A stretch of 64,000 nucleotides of DNA from Carettochelys insculpta. Its lineage: Eukaryota; Chordata; Testudines; Carettochelyidae. The number at the start of each line of letters is the position of its first letter. The stretch's first letter is position 1. The stretch is from the NCBI RefSeq assembly GCF_033958435.1, contig NC_134139.1, positions 205,699,501-205,763,500 of the forward strand, given 5' to 3'. The translations under genes and the position numbers were made by a program. This document shows, in pieces, positions 1 to 10,971 of the stretch. A model generated the notes under the pieces. That model searched no databases. It saw nothing but the letters and a program-made list of their open reading frames with translations, and was not told the origin of the DNA.

Positions 1-149
1 TCCAGCTTCTCACCCACTGCAATGCTCAGGTCTTTTTCTGCAGAACTAACCCTTGGCTGGTTGGTCCCCAGTGGCAGCTGTATAAAAGCTGTGCTTTGTG
101 GCCAGAGCTTTACAGTCCAGGGCTCTGAACCATGGTCCTTTTTTGGTTC

Positions 150-345
150 TGCCACAGACTTCCTGTATATTACCTGGGATAAAACATTTAATCTCTCTGT
201 GCCTCAGTTGGAATAAATAATATGTTCTTCCCCCTACCTTTGTCTGTATGGAGATGGTGAGCTTTCCACATCAGGGGCTGTCTTTTATTCTCTTTGCACA
301 GGGCCTCACACAATTAAGACCTGAACAGTGCCTGCAGGCCCTGTG
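150..345 (+). repeat. MIR/CORE-SINE-like ancient relic
   Basis: The stretch around 178-212 (aaaacatttaatctctctgt followed by gcctcagtt) matches the well-known MIR core and 3' part, here degraded. The following bases (aggggctgtcttttattctc ... gggcctcaca) resemble the tail often found downstream of such relics. Class inferred by eye; boundaries approximate. Confidence 0.45.
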
Positions 346-794
346 TGCAGCATCACCACTGTCACACCTTTTCCTGTGTCATGTGAAAAAGAATTGGCCA
401 AACTGAGACCTGCCAGAGGGAGGAGAACGTGGATGGATGTGTCAGAGCATGCTTGGCAGAGAAAGGCAATGGATAAAAGCGCAAGCTACAGCTTGATGAT
501 AAGTTAAAATAGGTAACTGGCATAAAACAAACATCCTTTCTCAAAGGCAGATTTGTCCAGGGTGCAGCACCGACAGCAAGGAGGGGGCATAGTCCTCGAA
601 AGACATAACAAGAAGCCAAGGGCAATTTAGGCTCAATGGCTGGTGATCCTTCCACGGCCTCATAGACCTCACCATTGTCTCCAGAAGGAAGTGATAGAAA
701 TATCCTCATGGGCATCTTCTAAAACTAGGTTGGGCGACGGACAGGATCGGAGGTGAAAGTACCTTAAGTTTCTTACAGGTGCTGTTGTGTCACA
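346..794. other. intergenic, nothing recognised
   Basis: I see no coding motif, terminal inverted repeat or known repeat here. A short ORF on the minus strand (362-715) has no recognisable domain and is probably chance. Confidence 0.5.
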
Positions 795-1170
795 CACCGA
801 GGGGTTGGGGAGGGCTCGGGGGGGGGAGGGGTGTTGCAGTACTACAGTACCTGTAAGAAAATTAAGTGTGGAGAGAGGTCATGGTAGGAGGTGGGGCTGG
901 GTGGGTGTAGGAGCTAGGGAGTATGGGGGGACACAGGGAAGGAGACTGGGGGGGTGGGGAGGATTGAGGGTTGGGATATATGAGAAGGGGCTCAGGGCAG
1001 GGGGTGGGGCATGAGGAGGGGCTCAGAGAGGGGGGTGGGGGCATGAGGAGGGGCTTAGGAAGGGGGCATGAGGAGGGGCTCAGGGCAGGGGGTGGGGGTG
1101 CGAGGAGGGGCTCAGGGAGGGGTGTGGGGGTGTGAGGAGCGGCTCAGGGCAGTGGCTGCAGAGAATGCAG
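795..1170 (+). repeat. G-rich minisatellite, about 31-bp unit
   Basis: A strongly G-biased plus strand. From 981 the unit tgaggaggggctcagggcag, followed by a G-run, recurs with starts at about 981, 1012, 1044, 1069, 1099 and 1131 (spacing 31, 32, 25, 30, 32). The upstream part (795-980) is G-rich but less regular. Many runs of four or more G make quadruplex formation plausible. Ordinary vertebrate subtelomeric or intergenic minisatellite; length is expected to vary between individuals. Confidence 0.85.
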
Positions 1171-1835
1171 GGGGCAAGGGTGCTGTTTAGGGAGAGGGGC
1201 TCAGTTACCACCCCCACAAGATTCATACCAGGAGGCCGCTAGCTGTTCCCCTTCATCCCTCTCAGGGAGGGAGAGAGACGCTCACAGCATGGGTCACTCA
1301 CTCCTCAGGCCCCTGCTGCCCCCCGCCAGCAGATAGAGGTCTGCACACCCTGCGTGCTTTGCTCTTGCTCCCTGAGGGGCAGGGGACAACAAGCAGCCCT
1401 CCCCAGTCCTCCCTAAATGGCTCCCAGGGGTGGGGGGTTCTGGCCTCTTTCACCTGCCTGCTAGGTGCTTAGCAGGGAGCCCTAGGGGAACAGCTGGGAG
1501 CATGCCGTGTGTCTCCTGCCATCCCATGCCCCAGCTGGCCGGCCCTCTCTTTCTGGAGCAGCACAATGGATGCACCGGCTCACTCTCAGCTCTGATTGCA
1601 CTGTAGCAACAATCCTTCGCAGGACCCTGGGCATGAGCTAGATGACCTAAGAGGACTTTTCCAGATAAAATTCTTGGGTGCACCGTCTGTCATGGTCATC
1701 CCTGCAGAGTCCAACCAGGGAGCAAGGGCCCTGGGCGTTAGGTGCTGTAAGCAAACCTAATGAAAAGGAAGTACATGCTCCAAGGAGTGTAACATCTACA
1801 TGTAATATGAGACAACAGCTGATGGAAGAAACAAA
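1171..1835. other. intergenic, nothing recognised
   Basis: GC-moderate sequence with no supported gene or repeat. Small ORFs here lack recognisable motifs. Confidence 0.5.
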
Positions 1836-2090
1836 GGCTCCATCTACACTATAGTGGGGAGCAGTGCTCTGAGATTGATCCCCCTGCAGTCGACTTGGCA
1901 GGTCTGGTCACGCTGCGATCAACACCGGCACAAAAAGAGCAAGGGAAGGGCACCGGAGAGTTTCTTGATCACCTGCACTGTCGACACCACAGCCACTCAG
2001 CCTAAGGCACCTCAGCTCTAGCTACTCTATTCACATAGCTGGAGTTCCTGTGTCCCTCAGGTTGACGTTCTGTGGTAAAGTAGACATAAC
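1836..2090. mobile_element. MITE with CTACAC termini (degraded)
   Basis: The left end ggctccatctacactat and the right end (reverse complement gttatgtctac) resemble the termini of the better-preserved copies at 3228-3492 and 32214-32495. The interior contains gtcgac- and gatc-rich segments as in those copies. Old and diverged, so boundaries are approximate. Confidence 0.45.
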
Positions 2091-3227
2091 TAACCCACAC
2101 GACTCGGGAGTGGTTCACTGTCCCATGTAGAGGTGCCTAGACTACGTCACAGAAAAAGGATGAGTCTTCTCTACAACCCTAGCTGAGATGGGGCTGGCCT
2201 TTGGTGCCAACTGTAGAAGTTCCTGTACCAAGCTTCAGAGATCCTCTGTTCAAGTCTGTTGTGGGGCCCTTACTTAGATGTATGCAAAGAAAGTGGGGAA
2301 GGAGAAGACAACTAGCAAACCAATCCTGCTTTATCTTCCTTAGCAAAAGGAACAGCCCATCAGCTGCCTATGTTGCTAGTTTTGTAAGAACATTTAGCCT
2401 GATTCTTTTCAGCAGCTCACTCCTGGCACCCGCCTGAGGTCTTCGCCCTGTTTAGGTTTGGTTCTGACTCAGGCAAACCTCTGGACCTCGCCCATTAACT
2501 GCATTTAAAACCACGAAGAAAGGGCTAAATTCAGCACTGATAGACACCAACATTGATGTCCCTGGCACTGCACAACTGTAAGACCACAGCACTTGGCAAA
2601 AGGAGTATGTGCCTTCTGAAATATGTGGCCGCCTCCCGTTGAACAATGGGCCACACACTGATGGTTTTATTCAAGCAAAACTCCCAATAGGGTCAGTATT
2701 ATGGTCTGCACATTGTATGTCAGATGGCTACAGAGGTTGGCAATTGTGTTTCAGGGAGTTGGTGCCTCCTTGCTTCAAACATTAGATTCTCGGCAGCACT
2801 AGCTTCAGAATGTGCAACTACCATTGTGCGCCATTGACACAGGAACTAGCTGGTGAAGTGGTGTAGGGGGAGATCTGCTGCAGGGGAACTTTATGGCCAA
2901 TGACAGATGTGTCACCTTAGTCCACAGGCCATGGCCTGCAAATACCGCCGGCTCCCATTGAATTGATAGACCCACCTGCCATGTGAGAACTGACCATTTG
3001 GTATCAATGGCGTTATATACTGAATGGCATCAGGCTTCTGGCTGTTTTAATCTTCTTCTCATTTCTTTTCCAGTGCTGGCTCACTCAATTTCCTGGCTTC
3101 CAGAAATCTTCTCAAGAGGATCTCCTCTTCAGCTAGCACAGAACAGTAGAGAATGGAGTGATCAGCTCCCAGTATAGCTTGCCAATACATGTCTTGGATT
3201 CACTCCTCCATGGAAATCGCAGTCTTT
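2091..3227. other. intergenic, nothing recognised
   Basis: No coding motif, inverted termini or recognisable repeat. Several 60-80 codon ORFs on both strands look like chance. Confidence 0.5.
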
Positions 3228-3492
3228 GGGTATGTCTACACTTAATGGGAGGAGATCGATTTCATGCATCTGGTAAAGAAGCGTGAAATCGATGTCTCTG
3301 GCGTCAGCAGTCAACCCTGGGTACTCCTGCTTTTGCAAGGATAAGGGAGGTTGATGGGAAAAACACACCTGTCGACCTCCCTCAGTGAGGACAGACCTTA
3401 CAGTCGATTGCAGATACGTCGATTCTAGCTATGCGATTGCCATAGCTAGAATGGCATATTGGCAGTCAACTGTAAATTCTAGTGTAGACCAA
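3228..3492. mobile_element. MITE with GTCTACAC termini
   Basis: Starts gggtatgtctacact and ends agtgtagaccaagc, giving inverted termini around the core GTCTACAC. The interior carries the motifs gaaatcgatgtctctggcg, gcagatacgtcgattctagc and catagctaga, shared with the copies at 5934-6155 (opposite orientation) and 32214-32495. A short non-autonomous DNA transposon; a PIF/Harbinger relationship is suggested by the shared termini with the 49017-49727 element, which has a 3-bp TTA duplication. Confidence 0.7.
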
Positions 3493-4124
3493 GCTTTTAA
3501 CTCAAGACTGGGTGGCCATTTACAATACATACTGTTGCTCAGATTACTGGGCTTGATTTGGGCATTACTGGTGACATTATAAGGTCTGTGCTATGCAGGA
3601 AGCCAGACTAGAGGATCACAACAGTCTTCTCTTTCTTTGGAGTCTATTAATCTATTAGTACATGACTTATATTTGAGAGCACCTGCAACATGTGAAGCTC
3701 TTTACAACCAGAAAAGAGAGGCTGGTCCCTCCCTCCACAAAATACTCCTTCTAAACCCTAACCCGGGGTGGCGGTGGGGGCCAAGAGATCAGGGTGTTGA
3801 GTGGATTTATTAAGGGAAGACAAGTTATGTTAAGTGTGATAATTATTTAAATGGAGTCTATAAACCGTTGTCAATTACACCTCGGACCTGCTGTCATTGG
3901 TCAACTAGATTCAGCTAGATTCCCATTAGCATCCTGGCCTAGTTTGGTCTGCAGGAAGGACTGGCATGCAGAGACTTTGGTGGCTGTGAATGAGCTGCAT
4001 GCATGGGGGCGATAAGGAAGAAGACACAAGCAGAGGTGCACAAAAAGCTGACAAATGGTCATTAAGGTTGACATCCTTTGTGGAGCGGGTCGGGTAGAGC
4101 TTGAAAAGCAACAGGGAAGAATAA
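3493..4124. other. intergenic, nothing recognised
   Basis: The segment 3650-3740 (gagcacctgcaacatgtgaa ... ggtccctccctcc) vaguely resembles an old vertebrate repeat tail. Nothing else supported. Confidence 0.4.
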
Positions 4125-4330
4125 AGACTGCCAAAGGGTGGTCAAACAGTGGAATAAATTGCCTAGGGAGCTTGTGGAATCTCCATCACTGGAGATATTT
4201 AAAAGCAGGTTAGATAGACGCCTGTCAGGGATGGTTTAGACAGTGCTTCGTCCTGCCATGAGGGCAGGGGACTGGACTCAATGACCTCTAGAGGTTCCTC
4301 CCAGTTCTAGTGTTCTATGATTCTATGAAG
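4125..4330 (+). mobile_element. CR1 LINE 3' end
   Basis: Recognised from the conserved CR1 tail: gtggaataaattgcctaggg, then gagatatttaaaagcaggtt, gactggactcaatgacctct and a terminal short repeat tctatgattctatga. It is 5'-truncated to about 200 bp, as is usual for CR1. It encodes only the last residues of the reverse-transcriptase ORF. Confidence 0.9.
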
Positions 4331-5933
4331 AAGGGAGGGACAGAGTTATGAGGGATATTGAGGGCAGAGATGATAAGCTTGATGCATTGGAAGATGGGGA
4401 GCCCCTGGAGGTATTAAAAAAAAAGACTACCTGGTCAAAGCTAGGAAAACAAACATAGTGGCTGCCTTCGTATGGATAGGAGTAGAGTGATGAGGATGCT
4501 GGGGTGGCCCAGGAAGAGGCAGACACAGGAGTCCAGAGGGCAGCCCAGATGACAGCTTTCCAAGAAGCCTGCTGAGAAAGGAACAGAACTTAGCAATGTT
4601 GCGGAGGCTGAAGGACCAGGAATTAAGGGAGGTGATTCAGAGGATACGGTGAGGATAGGAACAGTGGTAGAGAATAAGGTCGTGGGAAAGGAGCAGGAGG
4701 GAAGATGAGGGTTTTCAGTTTGGCTGTGTAAATCTGAGAGGATGGCAAAACATTCGGGTAAGAGGACCACTGATGTCCCTTTGTCCACACAAGATTAATT
4801 GCAGATCAGCTTGCAGACCTGCTCCTTGTCAGTCAAGGACCTGTGTCAGATTACCCAACTTCTCTGGGTTTTGCCTACTAAGACCTGGGCTGTGCTGGCC
4901 TGTTGCCTCTTATGCAACCCTGTGCTCTCAGAGGCTGGGTAAGACCGAACCATAGCCTTCCAACCATGGTCCAAGCTACACAGGAATGTAGAGTGAGCCT
5001 CACTGAATGGGAGGTGGGCAGGAATTTTGCCCTGGAGCCATAGAGGTTCCTCAGAAAGAGGAAATATGCCTGAAGTTAAAACTTTGGACCCAAACACCCC
5101 CGAGCACAGGAACAATTCCATCCAGACAAAAAGCCAACGGTGCCTACGCTCATCCTCATCGCTTACAACAGTGATGGGGAACGGCCATTTTAACAGGGCT
5201 AGAGGAGATAAGGTCACCTTTTCTCAGATCAGCTGAACTCTAGGCCTTTCAAAAAAAAAAATTGGCAGCCTCAATATGGCCAAAGCATGAATGAATAGAA
5301 ACACCAAAGGAAGCACCTGCTGCTAAAGGAAATCCAGGACAACTTTTATTATCCTTTTTCACAGGTCTATTCAGGACTACATTAGGGGTTTCCTCTTTCC
5401 TTTTGTGGTACTTCACACTCATTCACAGTGAGAAAACACATTGTGCTTCTGAGTTATATGCCAGAGAACAAGACTGGTGCTTTATAAAAGCCCCCGGACA
5501 ACAGAACTTTATTTTTAAACTTTATTCCCCAGCGAATTATTTGCAAAGCTTTGCAATTGTTTCAGAAGAATTTCAGTGGGGGGTGTTTTTTGGGTTGTTG
5601 TTGTTTTCTCCTTCTGTCTCGCTCTCGCTCTCTCTCGGAGGGCAAATCCTGTCCATGCTTTCACATAAGCTCCCTTTCAGCAAAGGAAGGTAAGCATGTC
5701 TCCTGAACACAAAGGTCATCAGGACTCAGTTGTGTAGCTACAGGTTACATTTGACACATGGAAAATTACCAGCCTGATCTGTCCTAATCTAATGTGTCCC
5801 AAATGAAATAGAAAAACTCCTATTGACTTTCATGGGCTTCATATCAACCTGTTTTAATCCCCACTGAAGTCAACGACAGTCTTTTTATTTTCAGAGTAAC
5901 TCTAGCCACCGAGGTGGGGGAATAGAGAAACTC
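4331..5933. other. intergenic, mostly unrecognised
   Basis: No gene supported. The part around 5810-5885 (actcctattgactttcatgg ... ccactgaagtcaacgaca) is the old amniote repeat that carries 'gaagtcaatgg'-type words. The rest shows no motif. Confidence 0.45.
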
Positions 5934-6155
5934 AGGCATGGTCTACACTAGATCTTACGGTTGACAGCAGATACGCAATTTTAGCTACATCAATTGCGTA
6001 GCTAGAATCGGTGTATCTGCAGTCGACTGTAAGGTCTGTCCTCACTGACAGCATTTCTCCCATTGACCTCCCTTACTTCTTGAGAGAGCAGGAGTCTGGG
6101 AGGTGTCGACCACAGACCTCAGAGAGATCGACTTCCTATTAAGTGCAGACATACC
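5934..6155. mobile_element. MITE with GTCTACAC termini, inverted copy
   Basis: Begins aggcatggtctacactag and ends aagtgcagacatacc. The interior agcagatacgcaattttagc ... gaatcggtgtatctgcagtc is the reverse complement of the 3228-3492 family. The right edge lies next to a Penelope tail. Confidence 0.65.
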
Positions 6156-6176
6156 CTCCACTGATTGCAGAGGACA

Positions 6177-6252
6177 GCAAGAAGTCCTGTGACACCTTAT
6201 GGACTAACAGCTATTTTGGAGCAGAAGCTTTTGTGGGCAAAGACCCACTCTG
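6177..6252 (-). mobile_element. Penelope-like element 3' tail fragment
   Basis: The sequence caagaagtcctgtgacacct followed by tatggactaacag and gcttttgtgggcaaagaccc is the reverse complement of the tail in the element at 14696-14823 (gtctttgcccacgaaagctg ... gtgccacaggacttcttg). Only the last part of the 3' untranslated tail remains. Confidence 0.75.
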
Positions 6253-7586
6253 GAGAATGGCTCTACACATGGTAAACTAACTGGGAGAGTCCTGTAGACT
6301 TATCGAAGTGCTCAGTCGGTAGAAAACAAGGAGATCTTTAGGATCTAATGTATCCTGGGCCACACTGGGGCCAACATGTTTATTTTATCTGGTCATTTAC
6401 ACTGGTGTAAATTAGGTGGTAGAAACTTCCCCATTAAAATAGAAGAGTTTGTCACCATTGTGAATGGGTGTAAATATCTGCACAGGTGTAACACAGTGGG
6501 GAATCAGGGTTATGAATATGCTTTGTGCTTTCTCCCATGCTGCCTGGCAGGGAGCTCCCTGCAAACAGCCACAAAGCTACTTTATTTTCCTGCTCCATCA
6601 AATCCTTCCTTGTGTCTCCTCTGACATAATGCCTATATAAATCTTGGCAGTGTTTGGGCAGCGGAGGATGCTGTTACCAGAGCATCTCATGTTGATCGGC
6701 ATTGTCTCATTGGTACTTGCTGTGCCCTGGTCTGGATTGTATCTACCTCTTATATCTTGGCTTATATTTAGAATGCAAACTCTTCAGGAGAAGGGTCATC
6801 TCTTCCGGTTTCGTACTGTACTTAGTGCAATGGGGTCTTGAACCATGATAATAATCAAGAATAATGACATAAGCAGGCAACCCTGACCACATGCAGCCAT
6901 TAGAAATCCCACACCAAGTTTTGCAGGAACAAGGCTGCTAATCCTGATTAAACAATTCCTTTTAGGTGAGTACACTCTGATTCCTAAATCTCCCTTGCCC
7001 TTTCCATTAGGCTTGGAGTTCTTCCTTAATTCCTTACTGTGATGTTTCTCCCTACGGAGAAAGTTGGAAAGGCCTTGATTTTAGATTCAAAGACCGAAAC
7101 AAGAAAGAAAAGCAGAGACATGGTGGGAGAGGACACAGCAGGTGTGAGTGTCTCTGGTGACAGTTCACAATGAAGTACAAGGTGCCTTCCATCTCTGAAG
7201 ACAATGGCATCCATACACAAACACACAAACCTCACCTCTTTCCTCAACATCTCAGAAGTTGTGCTGACCACTGGCGTTTGTGCAGCAGGACTGGAGAAGG
7301 GTTTTTCTTCGCTTGGTTTTTGAAGGGGCTTCTTCATTTAGTGACACTGTTAATAGGTAGCGAAAGTACCTAGAGCACTGGATAGATGCTTCTGAATCTC
7401 TTGTACTAATCTAAAGTATAAATAACAGGCCACCAGTGAATATAAACCTCTCTGCTGTATACTATGGGGCAGTGATGCTGCACATGCATTGGGAACCAGC
7501 TGTTCTGTTTTACCTCACAAATAGGTAGAAGACATCAAAGCAGATGAAACATGCAGAAGGGCAAATTAGCTCTGCTAAAACAGTGT
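6253..7586. other. intergenic, nothing recognised
   Basis: No supported gene. Some of 6480-6850 resembles old vertebrate interspersed repeat words (cttatatttagaatgcaaac, tcttcaggagaagggtcat) but cannot be classified by eye. Confidence 0.4.
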
Positions 7587-8286
7587 AGAAAAGTTGGGGA
7601 CAAAAGAGATCATACTTCCCCTATATAAAACTATGGTACACCCACATCTCGAGTACTGCGTGCAGATGTGGTCTCCTCACCTCAAAAAAGATATATTGGC
7701 ATTAGAAAAGGTTCAGAAAAGGGCGACTAAGATGATTAGGGGCTTGGAAAGGGTCCCATATGGGGAGAGGCTAGAGAGACTGGGACTTTTCAGTTTGGAA
7801 AAAAGGCGATTGAGGGGCGATATGATAGAGGTGTATAAAATCATGAATGGTGTGGAGAAAGTGAATATAGAAAAATTATTTACCTTTTCCCATAATACAA
7901 GAACTAGGGGACACCAAATGAAATTGATGGGTAGTAGGTTCAAAACTAATAAAAGGAAATTTTTCTTCACACAGCGCACAGTCAACCTGTGGAACTCCTT
8001 GCCCGAGGAGGCTGTGAAGGCCAGGACTCTATTAGGGTTTAAAAAAGAGCTTGATAAATTTTTGCAGGTTAGGTCCATAAATGGCTATTAGCCAGGGATA
8101 AAGTATGGTGCCCTAGCCTTCATAACAAGGGCAGGAGATGGATGGCAGGAGATAAATCACTTGATCATTGTCTTCTGTTCTCCTTCTCTGGGGCACCTGG
8201 CATTGGCCACCGTCGGCAGATGGGATGCTGGGCTCGATGGACCTTTGGTCTGACCCAGTATGGCCATTCTTATGTTCTTATGTTCT
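7587..8286 (+). mobile_element. CR1 LINE, young 5'-truncated copy (RT C-terminus)
   Basis: An intact 165-codon reading frame (7594-8091) encodes the C-terminal part of a CR1 reverse transcriptase: [47 protein letters not shown] and [14 protein letters not shown] in order, ending SINGY. It is followed by the 3' untranslated region ending in the family's short tandem repeat (ttatgttcttatgttcttat). The encoded protein is almost identical to that of the minus-strand copy at 39846-40748 (one visible amino-acid difference over about 160 residues), so both come from a recently active CR1 lineage. It cannot transpose itself: the N-terminal ORF, endonuclease and most of the RT are missing. Confidence 0.93.
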
Positions 8287-9000
8287 TATGAATTATGCAA
8301 ATTATGATGTTTTTGTATTGTGAAGGTGCCCAGAGGCTGCAGTCAGGAGTTAGAGCCCTCTTATGTAAGGATATCAATGTCAGGCTAGGGAAAGCAACAG
8401 ATGCATTCAAGACTCTCCATCCCATACGGAGTTCACAAATAATATCTGCAAAGATGAAACTGTGGGTCTTCAACACAAACGTGAAAAGTGTGCTTTTGTA
8501 CGGGTGTGAGACCTGACCTACTAAAATGTCTTCAAATCACGAGCTACAGACATTCATAAACAGATGCTGGAGGTACATCCTTCATATCCAATGGCAAGAC
8601 TTGGTCACAGATGAGAAGCTTTGCAGCAGAGCAGGACAAGAACCACTTGACGTTCAAATCAAGAGAAGAAAATGGGGATGGCCAGGCCACGATCTCAGAA
8701 AACCATCATCCAGCACAGTCCATCAAGCTGTCACATGGAACCCTCAAGGAAAACACAAAAGAGGAAGACCTCAGACAATGTGGAGAAGATCTACTGAGAC
8801 TGAAGAACAACAGCTGGGGTATTCTTGGAGTCAGCTGGAAGTTTTGTACCAAGACACAGCAAAGTGGAGGAGACCTGTAGATGACCTATGCTCCACTCGG
8901 AGTACAAGGGTTAAGCAGGAGTAGCAGTGTGTGAGGTGCTGCACAGGCATTAGATGGAAAGGCCGTCTCTGTCTAAAGAGCTTGCAATCTAACTATGCAA
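8287..9000 (+). repeat. older interspersed repeat split by a LINE relic
   Basis: The left piece (8310-8350, tttgtattgtgaaggtgccc, agaggctgcagtcagga) and the right piece (8930-8997, gtgaggtgctgcacaggcat ... agcttgcaatctaa) form the two halves of a common old amniote repeat. The LINE relic at 8351-8925 lies between them, so it inserted into the repeat. Confidence 0.55.
8351..8925 (+). pseudogene. non-LTR retrotransposon RT C-terminal relic (RTE-like)
   Basis: Translation in one continuous frame, broken by a stop after LLYGCET, gives KDINVRLGKATDAFKTLHPI, then KLWVFNTNVKSVLLYGCET, FINRCWRYILHIQWQD, RRKWGWPGHDLRKP, GKHKRGRPQTMWRR and WRRPVDDLCSTR. This order of motifs is typical of the C-terminal end of a widespread animal endonuclease-reverse transcriptase family, distinct from CR1. 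An RTE-type clade is my best guess. The internal stop and lack of the catalytic RT region make it a dead fragment. Confidence 0.75.
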
Positions 9001-10470
9001 TGACAGACCACGAGTGGATATGGCAAAGCAACACTAGGAAGCAGATGGTAATCATGAGATATTTATGGCTAGGACGTGAATATTTGGAGAAGAAGGATTG
9101 TCCGGTCATTAGTAGGACACTAGGCTGGGACCAAAGCATTAAAGCCCAGATTTTTAAAGAGACGTGCTTCTTGCTGTGCTCTGCATTGCAATACCTAACT
9201 GATTTAGGAACCAGCATGCTATTTTCTAGGCACTTTGTACCCATCAATGGGATTTAAGTTTAGCCGGATCTTGCCGAACAAATATTCTTCAATCCACTTT
9301 CCCCTGACTGGAACTAGCCTTCAGTTTTCTACATGGCCACGAGGTTCAGATGGAAAATTTGGATCAGGAGAGAGATTTAAAATATTCAAGACTTTGCAGG
9401 TATTCAGATCCAGAGATTTGCTTTGAGCTCCTCTGGGCCCATCTCTGTTCTTTCCATTGTTTCAAGAACAGACACTGGCTTTGTTTTTTGCACATCCCAT
9501 AGCTACTAAGAGGTGCAATGGCTGTGAACTATCCTGTGGGGAGCTCGGGTCCATTCCGCAGACAGGTGCATGAAGGTTTAATTAAGGTGCAAAGAACCTT
9601 TCAGCAGGTGTGATGCATGGAGAGCGGGGTACAAGAGGCCAGCCAGAAGCCGGCAGGGCCAGCATCCCTAGATGTACAAGGGACCTTGCACCAGCAGTGC
9701 GCTTCTACCCTCCGCATGCACCGGCAGTGCCAGGAAAAGCAAAGTCAGGCAGCCCCAGCTGGCTCTGCTCTCCCTGTGAGTTGCTTATGGGAAGGGGCAG
9801 GACGACCTCAATGCTCCTTGGCAAGAAACAGAGTGATATGGCTGGGGGTGCAGAGCAAGCTGGGGGCCGCCTTGCTCGGCTTCCCCTGCCATGCTGATGA
9901 GTGCCGGGGGTCAGTCACCCACGCCCAGGATTGGATCCCCAGCCCTGTTTGTCCCCTGGGCCACATGGGTAGGGGGAAGAGGTGAGGTGGGGGTGGAGTG
10001 GGAGGGCAGGGTAAGGGTGGGGAACAGCGAAGCAGGGGCAGGAAGAAGTGAAGCCTGAGGTGGAAGGGGCTTGTCTCAGCCCTTCCCTGAGTGGGGGAAG
10101 TTATGTGGCCAGTGGGCCCCTAGGTGATCCTCTCACCAGTCGCTCCGGCCTGTCATTTAAATCCCAGGGATAACTGGGGCCAGAGCTTAGCCCTGGCACC
10201 TCTGGGCCCCCAGATCACAGCATTGGCAACTCTGGGCCTGGCAGTTCCTAGCTCTGGGCACCTCAGGGCCTTGAAGTTCACAGCTCCGGCACCTATGGGC
10301 TTCCTGTATCAGTTATGAAAGTGAATTATGAAGGGGTCAGACAATTATTGACTGCCTGGATATTCTGAGATTCAAAAAGTTAAATCTTTACATAACTCGT
10401 AAGACACAAGTTGTCAACATCACATGTCAAAATAGGTCTGTAAATATCCTTCAGCCAAACTATAAGGTGT
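9001..10470. other. intergenic, unrecognised; GC-rich 9.6-10.3 kb
   Basis: No gene supported. The part 9600-10320 is GC-richer and has two overlapping 95-122 codon ORFs without recognisable motifs. CTGGGC-type words recur at 10160-10290 (gcacctctgggccc, caactctgggcctgg, gctctgggcacctc), suggesting a weak tandem-like composition. Confidence 0.4.
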
Positions 10471-10822
10471 GGGGCCATGGTAACGAGGCAATTCGAAGTA
10501 AGCTAATGAGGCGCTGACAGGCATATTCAGTGCCTCATTAGCATAATATCTGCCACGCGAACAAATGTCAGTTTTCAGGGAGATAGTGAAGATGGGGTAG
10601 CTTTGAAATAATCACCTTGCTTCAGCATTCCCTTACTCCGATCTAGTTCTGTGGGAGTAAGGGAATAGCAAAGCGGGGCGCTTATTTCGAAGCTCCCCCA
10701 TCTTCACTGTCAGTCTGAAATTCAACGTTTGTTCGTGCTGCTGCCGTTATGCTAATGAGGTGCTGAATATGCATATCAGCGCCTAATTAGCTTGCTTTGA
10801 ATTGCCTCATTAACATGGCCCC
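10471..10822. mobile_element. 352-bp palindromic MITE
   Basis: The left end ggggccatggtaacgaggca and the reverse complement of the right end ggggccatgttaatgaggca match, and the similarity continues inward for about 150 nt (for example gctaatgaggcgctgacagg against gctaattaggcgctgatatg, and agtgaagatggggtagcttt against agtgaagatgggggagcttc). The whole unit can fold into one long hairpin. It has no coding capacity. Related 'catcagcatctcatttgca' words occur in the hairpin at 24573-24873. Confidence 0.85.
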
Positions 10823-10971
10823 TCCGATGGGACCGTGGTAGTGTAGCAGCAGCCTGTGGAAACAGTCTCAAGCTCCTGACCTACGGGCCATCCAGGGCTG
10901 TGCATTTGAGGCCCTTCGCTGAGTGCTCAAGCAGCATTTTTCTTACTTTGCCCAGCTGTACATTTTAATTA

